A stretch of 64,000 bases of DNA, taken from positions 618,624 to 682,623 of the forward strand of contig JNVV01000007.1 in NCBI GenBank assembly GCA_000733355.1. The letters run 5' to 3'. The notes below the pieces were generated by a model. The model had not been told where the DNA came from, made no database searches, and saw only the letters and a program-made list of their open reading frames with translations. The translations under genes and the position numbers were made by a program. Below, piece by piece: positions 1 to 11,800 of this stretch; position 1 is the first letter of the stretch; each line of letters opens with the position of its first letter. The DNA is from Falciphora oryzae. Lineage: Eukaryota; Ascomycota; Sordariomycetes; Magnaporthales; Magnaporthaceae.

Positions 1-716
1 AGCGGGGTGACTGGGTCGTTGCGGCGGTCGAGGATGAGTAGGATGGGTGGGGTGTCGACCTTGCGGAAGTCAAACAGCTGGTCCTCCTGCGTCATGTGGT
101 AGCGCACCTCGGTGGCCAGTTTCTTGGCCATCAGGCTGTTCTTCTCGTACCGTATCAGCGGCTTCTTCTTGAGCGCCAGTAGGATAGCGAGAATGCCCTC
201 GGTGGCGCGCTGTAGCGAGTCCGAGTTCCACATGTCTGGCGAAGTGCTCCACAGCCTGTGCTGGGGCAGGGAGATGTTCAGGTCGAACAAGTCCGGGTTG
301 ACGACGACGAAGTCGGCAAAGTGCTCCTGGACCAGCTTGACGACCTCGTGATCGTCCGCCTCGGCCAGCCGCTCGAGCGACGACTTCTTGACCACGTTGC
401 TGAAGTAGAGGTAGTACTCGCCGTACCTGGGCTCCCTCAGCTCGTCGATCAGGAACTGGATCGAGTCGGGCGACGGCCGGACGAAGCAGTAGCAGCGCAG
501 GTGGCGCATCTTCTCGCGGTTCGCATTATCCAGGCGGTCCGTGAGGTACACCTCGTGGTTGAGCAGCGTGGACTGTGTCACGGCCGTAGACAGGATCGGC
601 ACCGTGTCTCTGTCCAGCAGCAAAATCTTCATCTTTGCCGACTGCGAGCCGGTGGGGTTGTCGCCCGTGGATATCATCTTGGAGATGTACCCCGAAACGG
701 CCTGGACGACATCCAT
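1..716 (-). CDS. VPS45: Vps45, Sec1/Munc18-family vesicle fusion regulator (5' part, runs off the window)
   Basis: SM-family protein that binds the syntaxin Tlg2 and controls SNARE assembly in endosome/TGN-to-vacuole traffic. The first 238 codons are present from the ATG at 716 (begins MDVVQAVSGYISKMI) and stay open to position 1. Family landmarks visible are KILLLDRDTVPILSTAVTQS, the HLRCYCFVRPS segment, LREPRYGEYYLYFSN, KSSLERLAEAD and ILLILDRRNDPVTP, the conserved strand of domain 1/2. These align without gaps to yeast Vps45 as I know it. No intron is seen in this part. The gene is divergent from MMM1. The remaining C-terminal part lies outside the window, so integrity cannot be judged. 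Confidence 0.93.
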   Translation of the reverse strand, partial: MDVVQAVSGYISKMISTGDNPTGSQSAKMKILLLDRDTVPILSTAVTQSTLLNHEVYLTDRLDNANREKMRHLRCYCFVRPSPDSIQFLIDELREPRYGEYYLYFSNVVKKSSLERLAEADDHEVVKLVQEHFADFVVVNPDLFDLNISLPQHRLWSTSPDMWNSDSLQRATEGILAILLALKKKPLIRYEKNSLMAKKLATEVRYHMTQEDQLFDFRKVDTPPILLILDRRNDPVTP

Positions 717-1379
717 CGTGAATGGCGGGGCCCGTCTTCGGGGCCGGACAGCAGCTACTGTGAGGAGAGCTGCTTGATGTGGTTGCTGCGTTGGTACCAG
801 GGCCGCAGCGGTAGGCTAGGCTCCCACGCCCTCCAGCAGCCCGTCGCTGTTGGGAGAGTTCACGTGCGCGAGGCTGTAGACGAGGCCGCCGCAGGGGGTG
901 ATGCACGGGGTTTGCCTGGGGAGGTTGCTTGTGTAATGTGGCGAAAGCAGACGTGGCCTAACCCTGCCGAAGAAGACGGAACTTCCGGATTACTTGGTCG
1001 TCGTGGTTGGTAGTAGCGGCAATACAGAAGCGTCCAGCCAAGGGATGCACGCCGCTGCTATGAAGTGGTTGGCGCAGTTCCATGCATGTCGTCGCATTCA
1101 TCACTGGGGCCTTCAATGAGGCTGCTCAACTGAGATGCACCAGCGCGGCACAGCAGGCCACCTTCTGGAAACTCAAGTGGGGACTTTGAGCTTGGCCCGA
1201 GACGGAAGCTCCACTGCATGGAGGCGCATGCGTGCGCATTGATGTCACAGCTGCCAACAAGATCTTGCATCACCGCACAGCACAGCACAACACCAACACA
1301 TGCAATTCTCCTCGGCCAAATCCCCTCTCTTGACCGACCGACTCCGAGCGAACGATGCTTTGTCCCGGACAGCATCGCC
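717..1379. other. Divergent VPS45/MMM1 intergenic region
   Basis: Shared upstream region of two divergent genes. Open frames here are short and do not resemble proteins. ATGs at 1218 and 1242 are in frame with MMM1 exon 1, so the MMM1 start could lie further upstream than chosen. I saw no other recognisable element. Confidence 0.5.
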
Positions 1380-2708
1380 ATGTCGCCTAATACCTGCCCT
1401 GCTCGGGCAGAGCCTACGTGAGTGAGCAATTCCGAACTTGTGCTTGCTTTCTACACAGCGCAACTGCTGACGGGGCCGCGGCCCAGACTCTCGTTCACGC
1501 AGGGCTTGATCGTCGGCCAGCTGTCGGTCGTGCTGCTGATCGCCGCCTTCATAAAGTTCTTCATCTTCGGCGACCCACCCTCCCCCGAGGAGACGGCGAC
1601 GGCCCGGGCCAACGAGCGGCGGTCACGCACGCTCGCGCACAAGAAGTCGCTGCTCAGCCTCCGCAGCTCCAGCCAGCGGCCCGAGCACAACACGCACCTG
1701 CAAGGCGGCGGCCACCACCCGGCCCTCAAGAAGAAGAAGTCCAGCGTCCTGCGCTCCGGTCCGCCCGCGCTGACCATCGGCTCCATCCTCAGCAAGACGT
1801 ACTACCGCGTCGACAGCCACCAGCCCGAGAGCCTCGACTGGTTCAACGTCCTGGTCGCCCAGACCATCGCCCAGTTCCGCAGCGACGCCCAGCACGACGA
1901 CGCCATTCTCACGTCCCTGACCAAGGCTCTCAACGGCACCAGCCGCCCGGACTTCCTCGACGAGATCCGCGTCACCGAGCTCAGCCTCGGCGAGGACTTC
2001 CCCATATTCAGCAACTGCCGCATAATCCCCGTGGACGAGGATGGCCTCACCTTCGGCCCCGCCGGCGGCAAGGCCTTTGACGCAAACATGGCCCATCGGG
2101 AGGGTGGCACCTTACAGGCCCGCATGGACGTCGACCTGAGCGACATGATCACCCTCGCCCTCGAGACTAAACTGCTGCTCAACTACCCAAAGCGCCTGAC
2201 TGCCGTGCTCCCCGTCGCCCTAGCCGTCTCGGTCGTGCGCTTCAGTGGCACCCTGGCCATCTCCTTCATCCCCAGTAACCCCTCGCGCCAGACGGGCACC
2301 AAGATGGTCTTCACCTTCCTCGACGACTACCGCCTCGACTTTTCCATCCGCAGCCTCGTCGGCAGTCGCTCGCGCCTGCAGGACGTACCAAAGATCGCCC
2401 AGCTGATCGAGTCGCGCCTGCACCGCTGGTTCGACGAGCGCTGCGTCGAGCCGCGCTTCCAGGAGATCCCACTCCCCAGCCTGTGGCCCCGCAAGAAGAA
2501 CACCCGCGGCGGCGACGAGATAATTGCCGACGTCGAGCGCTCGATGAGCAGAGCAAAGAGCGCAGAGGCAGCCCACAACCCCAGGCATAACTCTGTGGCC
2601 TCCGACGCTCGTCAGCCCTCGGCCGATTCACTCCGCTTCAGGAGACGACCCCGGTCTGAAGATGAATTCCCAATGCCCGGTTCCTTGGATGTGGACGATT
2701 CCCCCTGA
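1380..2708 (+). CDS. MMM1: Mmm1, ER subunit of the ERMES ER-mitochondria tether
   Basis: Integral ER protein of the ERMES complex (with Mdm10, Mdm12, Mdm34); its SMP domain binds and moves phospholipids between ER and mitochondria. Exons 1380..1417 and 1487..2708 give 419 aa. The 69-nt intron has donor GTGAGT at 1418, branch site TGCTGAC near 1465 and acceptor CCCAG at 1486. A nearer AG at 1458 would break the frame. Joining gives [17 protein letters not shown], the standard Mmm1 start. One transmembrane helix spans about residues 19-42 ([16 protein letters not shown]). A basic linker follows, and the SMP domain covers about 125-345. The start at 1380 gives the usual short lumenal tail; in-frame ATGs at 1218 and 1242 are alternatives. 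Length is near the usual 410-470 aa. Confidence 0.93.
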
Positions 2709-3336
2709 ATAGGAGTGGGAATAACCAAGTGACTACGAGGTCTGCCGCAAAAGCTTGCCCAGCAAAGTTCTTGCTGCATCGGGCGAGAAGTCCACACCCG
2801 GGGAGCGCGAGGCGTACCGGCGCCACGTCGTCGGCCGTGCATGATTCCCATAATAGCATGGAGAGATGCCACCCCATGTTGTGACTATCAAGACGAGTAA
2901 TTATACTTGTCAAGCTGGGCAGTGCGAGCAACTTGATACCAAGACCCGTGCTACCACAGCAAAACCTGGCCTCCACTTGAAACGGATCCTTGCCAGCGCC
3001 GACACGCTTCCAGTGATATCAACAGATAAAAACGCTTCTGTGGTGTAACCTGTCCGATGTACCCAGAATCAAGTCCCGACCGCTGGGAGAAAGTAGGTGA
3101 GCTGCATAGGGACCAGTGAAGGCGGCGCCAACAAAGAAGAAGTTGAGGTCTATACCCAACGAAGAAAGCACCGCAACGCGCAATCTACAATAGAAAAATG
3201 AAGTTGAGAGAATGCGCCATCATGTTCTAGTCACAGCCGGACGATGTGAGAATGAAAACGTGTTTCCGTTCATTCACATCGCCACCCTGCCGGGCTGGAA
3301 CTCTCGATATCTACTCGCTTTGGCCGAGCTTTCGGC
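2709..3336. other. Convergent MMM1/RCE1 intergenic region
   Basis: 3' flanks of two converging genes. No conserved ORF, RNA gene or repeat seen. Confidence 0.5.
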
Positions 3337-4708
3337 TCACTCCAACGAGATCAGCTCCATCTGGCTTTTGGTGAGAGTCCAGAAGTTCCGGTAGAACAGT
3401 ATGACGCCGGCAAACAGGAGCACATAGTAGGCCACAGTCCACAGCGGTGACGCAGGCTTCTCGCCGTTAGGATCGCCGGCGGTGGCGACCCTGACGCGGC
3501 CCCAGAGGCGGGGGAGGCCGAGGGAGTTGCAGAAGGCGTGGACAAGCGTCACGGCCAGCAGGCTGCCGCCCCTGAGGTAGAGGAAGGTGGCGTAGGCGCC
3601 GAAGACGGTGGTGAAGCCGAACTGGAACACGGAGCGCAGGGCGGCCTGTGTCCACGGCACCTGCGGGTGCGTGAGGCGGAACTCGTAGAAGTGGTGCAGA
3701 TGTGCCAAGCCGAAGACCACGGGCGACAAGAAAATGGTCTTGGAGACCGAAGTCCGCGCCAGAAGCATCAGGGACACTCCGGCAGACCGGAAGAGGACCT
3801 CCTCGGTGAAGGGACCCTTGGTTACAAGTTGAGTCAGCAATATAACAACATCGCCATGGGAAAAGAGGCGGGCTTGTCTTGCTTGCTTACAGCGACGATG
3901 TTACGCCAGGTCGTCCACTTGCCGAACAGGTCGTAGAGGGGCCTGAGCGCGATCCAGTCCCTCCAGCCGGCCTCGACGACGAGATTCTCAAACAGAGGGC
4001 CGAGGAAGAGGAGGGCAGTCAGGAACAGATACCTGGCGGACTCGGCCAGGCCGACGGGCCAGTAGCCGAGCAGGTGGAGGGCGCCCTCGGACGGGACATG
4101 GCCGTCCTTGGTGACCATGTAAAAGGTCATGGCCGAGCAGGCGATACAGGACAGCGTGACCGACGCAACCCTAGCCTTGATGACGGATGGGGCGTCCCTG
4201 GACAGCTGGGCCGACGGCCTGGTTCGGGACGAGAGGTAGAATGGGGCCACATAGATTACGGTATATACGATCTAGGCAAATTGGTAGGTCAGCATCGTGG
4301 GAGGGGACATGAACTGCTGCTGATGCTACTGCGGCGGCGACGACCGTGATGAAGGGGGCGGCATTGTGGCCAAACCGGTTTTCCCGCTGATATTCCCAGC
4401 AGCTAGAAAGGGGGCGAATGGAGCCAAGTGAGTTTCGGCACAGCCTCGAGGACTTACAAGAAGCAAGACGGCGGCTTTGGTGGTGATCGGGGGTGGAGCC
4501 TCTGCTGTTCAGGGTTTCAGCAAGCTGGTTCGAGATTCCGGACGTCGCATCAAGGGGTGGGACAGGCGGCAGGGCCGTCGAACGCGGGCAAGACAAGACC
4601 AAAAAAAAAAAAAAAAAAGAAGAAGAAGAGACGAAGATAGGACTTACGCTTGGCGCCGTAGTGGACATACTTGCCGATCCTATCGACGATGCCTCTGACC
4701 GACGGCAT
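3337..4708 (-). CDS. RCE1: Rce1, CAAX prenyl endopeptidase of the ER
   Basis: Membrane protease that removes the AAX tripeptide from prenylated CAAX proteins such as Ras and a-factor-type pheromones. Four exons (minus strand): 4708..4648, 4504..4458, 4271..3891 and 3816..3337, giving 322 aa. The joins read GAKPEAPPPITTKAAVLLL, then IVYTVIYVAPFYLSS, then NIVAGPFTEEVLFRS. Catalytic features are the Glu pair E168-E169 (EEVLFR), His202 in FGLAHLHH, and His256 with Asn260 in LVHAFCN. Several hydrophobic segments fit a multi-spanning ER protein. Branch sites of GCTGAC type precede the acceptors of introns 2 and 3. Intron 1 carries an 18-base A/T homopolymer. The N-terminal two exons are short (61 and 47 nt) and rest on frame and splice consensus; the rest is secure. 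Confidence 0.92.
4601..4618. repeat. 18-bp poly-A tract in RCE1 intron 1
   Basis: Eighteen consecutive A on the plus strand (poly-T in the RCE1 transcript), followed by GAA triplets. It lies inside intron 1 and may act as part of its polypyrimidine content. Confidence 0.9.
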
Positions 4709-7700
4709 CTTGGGGCGTTGTGACGATGGATGCGTGGATGCGGCACAGGCAATCCGGTGAGCTGCCTCGATAGAAATGATAGGTAGCAACTCCACACGAG
4801 ATCTGTCGGCGATGCGTTTCGCAGCGATTGATTGGACGTCAAGGCTCGCGCTAGATGGGCTGGGCCAGATGGGACGGGCTGACGGGTTGGGATGACGGTT
4901 TGAGGATCCCCGTCGATAAGCTGTCCTTGGCCCTGCATTGTTTTCCGCGCCTTTTGCGGACGCTTTCCTCCCCGATCCGGGCACAGCCAGTGGGCGAGTC
5001 CTTCCCCCAAGCGGCGCTTGGGTGGCTGCATCTGCGGCTGCGTGGCCCCTTTGGAAAGGTGGGAGGTGGGGCGGCGGCTGGAAGACAGGGCTGGGTTCCA
5101 CCACCTGGGTTTGACTGCCAAGTTTCGCGGGGCCCCACCGTCGCAGCAGCTTCCCGCGAAAGCGCCCGCCTCGAGGACAGCTCCAAAACGGCCGGCTTCG
5201 AGCCTCTTGTGCAAGTCTGGCGTGGTAGGCTCTTGGAGCTGCACTACAGCACAGATGCCGCAGCGCTTGCGGGTGGATTGAAACACAGCATGTTCCTTCC
5301 AATGGCACTGGTGGCCTCGAAGGTAACGACACAAGTTCAAGAGCCCGAACACCATCTATAAACACTGGGGTCATGACGTTGAAAGCCCGTGCCACTTCAT
5401 CACCCACTCTTTCCAGGCGCTGGAGTTGAGGTCATCCAGCTGGAGGGCCGTGCACACTGCGTCGAAACGACCGATCAGATCAGAGCTGAGCGTGCATAGA
5501 AACAACGCATGTTATGCAAAGAACAAGCATCCACTGATTAGGCTGTGAAAGGCATCCATGGCTTCATTGTGATCCACGCGCCGACACCCGTCAAAATGCA
5601 ACCCAGCGAGCCGCTCCAGCGAGCCGCTGTCCAAACCACGGAGAGATTCTCCCAGCAGAACTCCGGACAGAACAGGTCGCAGCACCGCCCAATGCGACTG
5701 CAACCAAAAGCGCTATCTCGTGTAATTCGGAGAGCATGACAATTCACTTTTGGCTCATCCGGTTTGTCGGTGGTCGTCAGCCTCCTTTTCCGTGGTAAAA
5801 TGAGTGTGACAGGGATCTGCATTGACGCGAAAAGTCGCGTTTGCGCGTTTTCCAGATTGCGTTTTCCTCTCACACCATCTCCTCGTCGCCCAATCCCCTC
5901 GTCCCGATGCCTTTTAGCCCCGCCCGCACAAGTCTTGACCAGTCGGGACAAAGGCCCCCATTTTCGGCCACACACAAAGTTTGGAGGCCCAAAGAAACGA
6001 CCTGCCAAAAAACTCCGAGCCCATCTTGGAGGGGTGCCCCTTGGTGGCGGCCAGGGGTCAAGGACCAGGGGAAATGCGATTCCGGGCAGTGAAGACGCTT
6101 TCAGGGGCAGCACTGAGCACCAGGCGTTGGGGGGGGTGGGGTATCCCAGCGAGCTCGCTGCTCAGTCGGCCGGATCTTGGGACGGGGAGGCTAGGAAGTT
6201 TCCATTTTTTTTCCTTCTTCGCAAGCGGGCCCTCCACGGTCGCCTATCCTCTCGATTGCACGATGCCAGCCACCTTGTGCGGGCGGGCGGCATCCCGGAT
6301 GTTGATTTCCGGGGGCCATCCAGGCGGCTCTCGAGACGCAGTTCATGCAGCGTGGGTGGGAAGTGCCTGCGTGGCAAGCAAGCCAGAACGAATGCTTTGC
6401 GCGGTCCCGAGAGGGCCTGCAACTGCATGCTGCTGTACGCTGCTGCACTTCATCTGTGGTGCACAGTCTGCGATTCCATCGGCCGTCATTCGTTCTTCGA
6501 TCCGGTGCTCCGCGGTCCTGCGGGTGCGTCCTAAGCGCGGATTCACGCAGAGTGGGTTTCGATGGGTAAAAACGCTGCCACAAAATTTGCATCTGCACAA
6601 CCTGCAGGAGGCTGCAGCTGATAGCGCGCACCAGATGGGGCTGTATTGCCAGTTTGGTACGCTGTAATTACCCACGCTGCGGGCGCACGTCCGCTGTCCC
6701 ATTCCCAGACCCCTATTGCAGCGATTCCAGCGCGGCCGAGCGTGCAGAACCTTTTGCTTTCGTCCTTTTTGCGTGGCCTGTTGGGCCAAAATCCACCAGA
6801 CCCATGGCGCTATCTGCAGTCGACTGACGGCAATCCATGCTGCCCACTCTCCACCCGCCGGCCACCGCCTTTTTCCCAATCTCCCCCGCCTAGCCACCAT
6901 CGCCGGGGGAGGAATGCGCCCTCGCTGTCGTGGCCCCCGTTTGCGCGTCTCTCACGCTCTGTCTCGGCGGACGGACGGGCGCCAGCTCTGGAAGCAAAAG
7001 CAAGTGTTTTGTTTACTGTTTACACAACAAGGCCGCACCTCGGTCGCGGCCGGTGCACGGAAAGCCTGTGCTCCTTCTGGCTGCTGCACTAGGATATTCC
7101 GTTGGACGGCACCATGACATCAGGCTGTTCAGAGCTTGGGTTTCCTCGAGGGCCTACCAAAAAATACCCAGGGGAACACACGGGCGACTGAACTACGGCT
7201 CGGATCAGTGGCTAGGCGAACCAGCGCACAGAAGAACAGTTCGATGGCGATGGCTAGGCGGATGGATCATCACCACGTACACGTCCTCCCCGTACGGCAC
7301 GAGGGCCCGCTTGTTGCAGTGTGTGGGCGGCGGCCAAATCAGAGGCCAGCCTCGCCTTGCCACCTCGACCAGGCCAGCCCGGACCAGGCAGGCAGGCCAC
7401 AGGTTCCAGCCCAGCCCAGCCCAGTGGGCGGTCAAGCGTTTTTTCGGTGCGGCACTTGCAAGCTGCCCCGGGCGTTTTTCCTAGAGGATCCTCCTGATGA
7501 TTGCATGGCCAAACAGCCGCCTGGCTCTCGGCCAATGGAGCCCGCAGCTGCAGGGTTTCTTTTTCTCCCTCGCCATCTAGCTTCTTTGCCCACTTGGATG
7601 TTACCCACACCGCAGTTGGGTGCACATGCCGTTGTACCGTATCCAAACCTCCCGCTGCGACCTACCCCTGGCTGCCCATCCACACTGCGCCAGCCATGCC

Positions 7701-8809
7701 ACTACCACCGGACGCACATGCAGGCTAACCCGACTGGTGTCCTTGCCCTCGCCGATAGGACGGTTCCGCTATAATCATATGTATAACCATCCTCGTCACC
7801 CGCAGCTCCGGATCCCGCCCCTCCTCTCCATCGTCTCGTTCCTTTCCTTGGTGGTGCCTGTTGTGTGCGATGCGCGAGTGACGGGAATCCCAGCACCGAG
7901 GCCGTGTCAAGCGATCGATATCCCGCCCTGTCGCCTCATGCTCGGGAGCATTTCCTTGCTAGCCCGCCGTGTCGATATACCCTCCTCCTCGCCTTAATAC
8001 TACCGCCTTCGGCCTCCGCCGCGTTTCTTTTTCACGGCACCTAATATCTAGGTCCAAGCCTGCCTACCCGGCGCACGTCTGCATTTTCCTCATTTCCCTT
8101 CCCATCCCTCCCACCCACGACGCTCTTTTGCAACCACCCCATTGGGTTTCTTCGCTTCTTTCGCTGTATTCTTTTTATTCTTTTGCTTTTTCTGCTATTC
8201 CCTTGTCTCCACTGTCACGATCGAACGATTCCCTTACTGGATCCCTGGGACGAACCGCAAAGAATCTCAACCTTGCCGGCACACCAAGGACGACCGAAGA
8301 CGAACCGACCCACGAACCCGACCTTCATTTCCTTATTCTTCTCATTTGTTGACGCACGAACGAGTCTCCACGATCGAAATTACGAATTCACGGCCCGCGA
8401 TATCGATCTTTCAGCCTCGGTTATTGCTTCACCTTATTTTGCGTTGTATGACCCCACGATAGAACGACGGCCACGACTGGACCCGCTGTTTGCTTGATCA
8501 GGACATATCTACGACCACCCCTGAGGATAGGACCGACGACTCGACGACTTTCGGAATTGGGAAGCTGCTTATTGCCAGAGCAGAGTCTAAACACGGACTA
8601 GGAGCAGGGAAAAAAAATAGCATAGGGAATCTTTGGCACCGGCAAATCAGCTTTCGCATGACGCCCGATAATGAGCAGGGGTTGATTGCGAAAAACGAAG
8701 GAAGAAATTTTTACACGTTGTCGAACACGAAGCCGACGACGACATCGACGACGCCCGCACGTCCCGGCCCACTGCGAGTCGAACCGTGCGGGTGTCTGGA
8801 CGGAGAGAA
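4709..8809. other. 4.1-kb region without recognised genes, upstream of RCE1 and the serine-rich gene
   Basis: Both strands hold many open frames because stops are rare in GC-rich DNA, but none shows domains, a plausible start or consistent codon bias. About 7,990-8,480 is pyrimidine-rich and looks like the promoter and leader of the gene starting at 8810. Within it an ATG at 8448 gives a four-codon upstream ORF. Another ATG at 8658 opens an overlapping out-of-frame ORF to 9476. No tRNA or repeat was recognised. Confidence 0.5.
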
Positions 8810-11800
8810 ATGTCTGCTCCAGACGATGGATACCCCAACAGCCCGCCACCGCCGCCGCCGAAGGAACGACCGCTGTCGCAGACCAGCAGTCATGGAATCC
8901 GCATCGTGCCATACTCGCCGCCCCGACTCAGTCGCGACGAGCGCACAGCGAGCCAATCATCGTCCGCCACCGCCTCGTCGCGACCGCTGTCGGGGTCGCA
9001 GCAGCCCAGCCGGCCCGCGTCACAGCAGTACCAGCCACATGTGGCGGCGGAGCGCGGCTCGGGCAACTGGGACGTTATCAGTGAAAGGCGAGGCAGTGGA
9101 GGTGGTGGCAGTGGCGGGGCTGGAAGAACAAGCGCGGGCGTTGGTGGCACGCCGAGCCAGGCGCAGAGCAGGAGCCCCAGTGAAGGAGATTTCGCCAGTT
9201 CGCAAGTCTATGCGGCGGCCAGCCAAGGGCGCGCGCCTTCGTCCTCGGTTGGGTCGGCGGCCGGGGCCAAGGATGGTGCGGTTTCAGGCACGAAACCAGC
9301 CGCACCACAGAGCGAAGGGGCCTCGAGGGCGGCTCCCCCTAGGACCCCGCCCGCTCCTGCTGATTGGCCGCCCACCCTGGCTAGCCGCGACCCCAATCCC
9401 AGCAGCGCATTCAATGCGCCATCTCAATCGCAATCAGCGCAAACCCGGCGGCCACTCGCGACGAGGCCGACGCTGACGCTAGCGCCAAAACCCCCATCCT
9501 CGCGACTCCCGTCGGGTCCAGCTGGGGCTGGGGCTGGGGCTGCGACTGCTGCTGGCCCTGGGCCCTCGGCGCCGCGGCCGCGGTCACGCCGCCGCAACAT
9601 GATTTCCTTGCACTCTGACAACAAGACCTTTTCAGTCATCCTCAACAGCACCGGCAACCTCCCCGGCAGCAGCACCTCGTCGGCCAGGGGCAGCTGGAGC
9701 GCCGCAAGCGCCAGCGCGAGCGGCAGCGGCACCACACGGGGCACCTGGACCAGTAGCCAGGCGGGCAGCAGCACCTACAGCAGCGGCATCACGTCTCCGC
9801 CGCTCTCGCTGTCAACGGTACGGACGGTCGATTCGCGCGAAGGCCTGTCGGACGCCTTCCTCGCTGATGACGAACGCGACGAGCCAACTGGCCAAGCCGT
9901 GCTCTCGCCCTTGACCACTGCGGGTACCATCCCTGACACGGCCCATTTCCCGTTCCCACACTCCCCTGGCGGGCCCTCCACCGGCGCCCACTTAACTGAG
10001 GATCCTAAGACGCCTGCCCACTCCTCCCCCTGGAACTATCGCATGGTTGGTGGACTACGGAAAGTGCCCAACACCCCTGATTTCAAGCAAAAGCAAGTTG
10101 CACAGCTTCAATCATCTGAGAGAGAACAAACCCTGTCGCCACTTCTCGAGGCTGCATCTACACCATCGCCGATCCTCGACCACCACGCCGCTCCCTCCCG
10201 CGCCCTCGACGACACTCCCACGCGGCCGCTCGTCTCCAAGGACTCGTTTGCATCGGACCGGACCGTCGAGACCACCTCCGAGACCAGCAACTACAAGGTC
10301 TACGGCCGCAGCTCGCCTCCGCCCCAATCCGACGAGAGCCTCCCGCTGCCGTCGTCGAGCCACTCCAACTACGTCCTGCTTGGAGAGTCCTCGCCCGTCG
10401 CGCCCCCGTCCGAGCAGCAGGACCCGAGCCCGCCGCCGAGCAGCCACGAAAGCGACGAGAACTACATCCTCCACGGCGACCCCTCGCCCTCGCCCTCTGT
10501 CTCACTCGTTGCCCGCCGCCAGCCACGGCCCAAGTTTTCGCAGGAGAGCCTGGTCGTCCCTCCGCTGCAGCCTGCCCGCAAGAGGTCCAACGAGCGCCTC
10601 GGCTACTACAAGTCTCGGTCCCGCGAGAGCCTACGCGCCAGGGCCAATTCGGCCAAGTCCCTCAAGTCCATCACCTCGATAATTGCGGGCGAGTCGGTGC
10701 AGTCGATCCTGGTCAATTCGGCCTTGGTTCCCGGCCTGCAGCAGCAGCAGTCACCTGGCGGTGTGGGACCGTCCTTGTCTTCCTTCGCGTCGCGGCGGCA
10801 GCAGCTAGATTCATGGGCGAGCTCAGCGCGCCCAGCGGCTCCCCCCTCCGGCTCTCAACCCCAGCCACAGCCACAGCCTCAGCCACGACCCCAACAATTC
10901 CCAATGGTCGAGGCACACCCGCACCAATGGAGCTCTCAGCTTTCCACCGTCATGTCCGAGAGCGAGCCCTCCGAACGGGCCATCTCGCCCATCTCGAGGA
11001 CCGCGTCCAGGATGACAGGTAGCATCAGCAACCTGAGCGGCGGCGGCACTGGCACTGGCAGCGGCAGCGGCCGACGCCAGAGCACCGGCTGGGCAAGCAG
11101 CACACACAGCCGGCAGATGCTGAGCATCTCGTCTTCGCTGGCCGCCCAGCTCGAGGAAGGCCGCTCACAGAGCCGGTCCATGTCCATGTCTCGCAGCGAC
11201 TCGGTCTCGCTTGAGCGGCCCGCAGCTGCCTACACACGCAACGGCTACAACGGCGGCTCGCGCACGATTCGCGATCACGACGAGGACGGCGATGGCATTG
11301 CCGATCTGCGGGATCTTTCGCCTCGCCCCTCGCGCTCGGGCCTGTCAGGGTTCTTGAGCAGCTTCAGCGATTCGTCCCGCAACCTCCACTCGTCTTCGAG
11401 CTCGCGCAGCTTCAACTCGTCTACCCTGCCCACGTGGGCTCGCGTTTACTACGGCTCTGGCGAACGGCGTCAACTCAGCGCACCCTCCATCATCTCGAAC
11501 ATGTCTGAGGGCCCAATCAGCAGGCCCGGGTCCGTGCTGCAGCATGATCCTGGCAGCCCTGCCACAGACCACTTCCCGGTGTCGCTCTACAGCCCGCGCA
11601 GGAGGGTCAGGGAGGTGGAAGCCGGCCCTTCGCAGCGTCCCTTCTCGGACCAGGCCAGCATGGATATCGCCGAGGCGCCGCCGGCCGACATGGACTACAA
11701 TACCATTCGGCCCAACCTCCGTAAGAAGACCAGCAGCCTCTGGTCGCCGCACCTGGGCATGGACAGGCGAGCAATCTCCAGCCGCTACAGCCGATGGGAC

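Noticed and set aside
258..1013. 251-codon plus-strand ORF over the VPS45 gene
   Set aside because: It is the antisense shadow of VPS45; no domain and no independent codon signal.
1422..1486. MMM1 starting at a GTG in 1422 without an intron
   Set aside because: GTG is not an expected start, and GTGAGT with branch and acceptor marks this stretch as intron. Splicing gives the family N-terminus.
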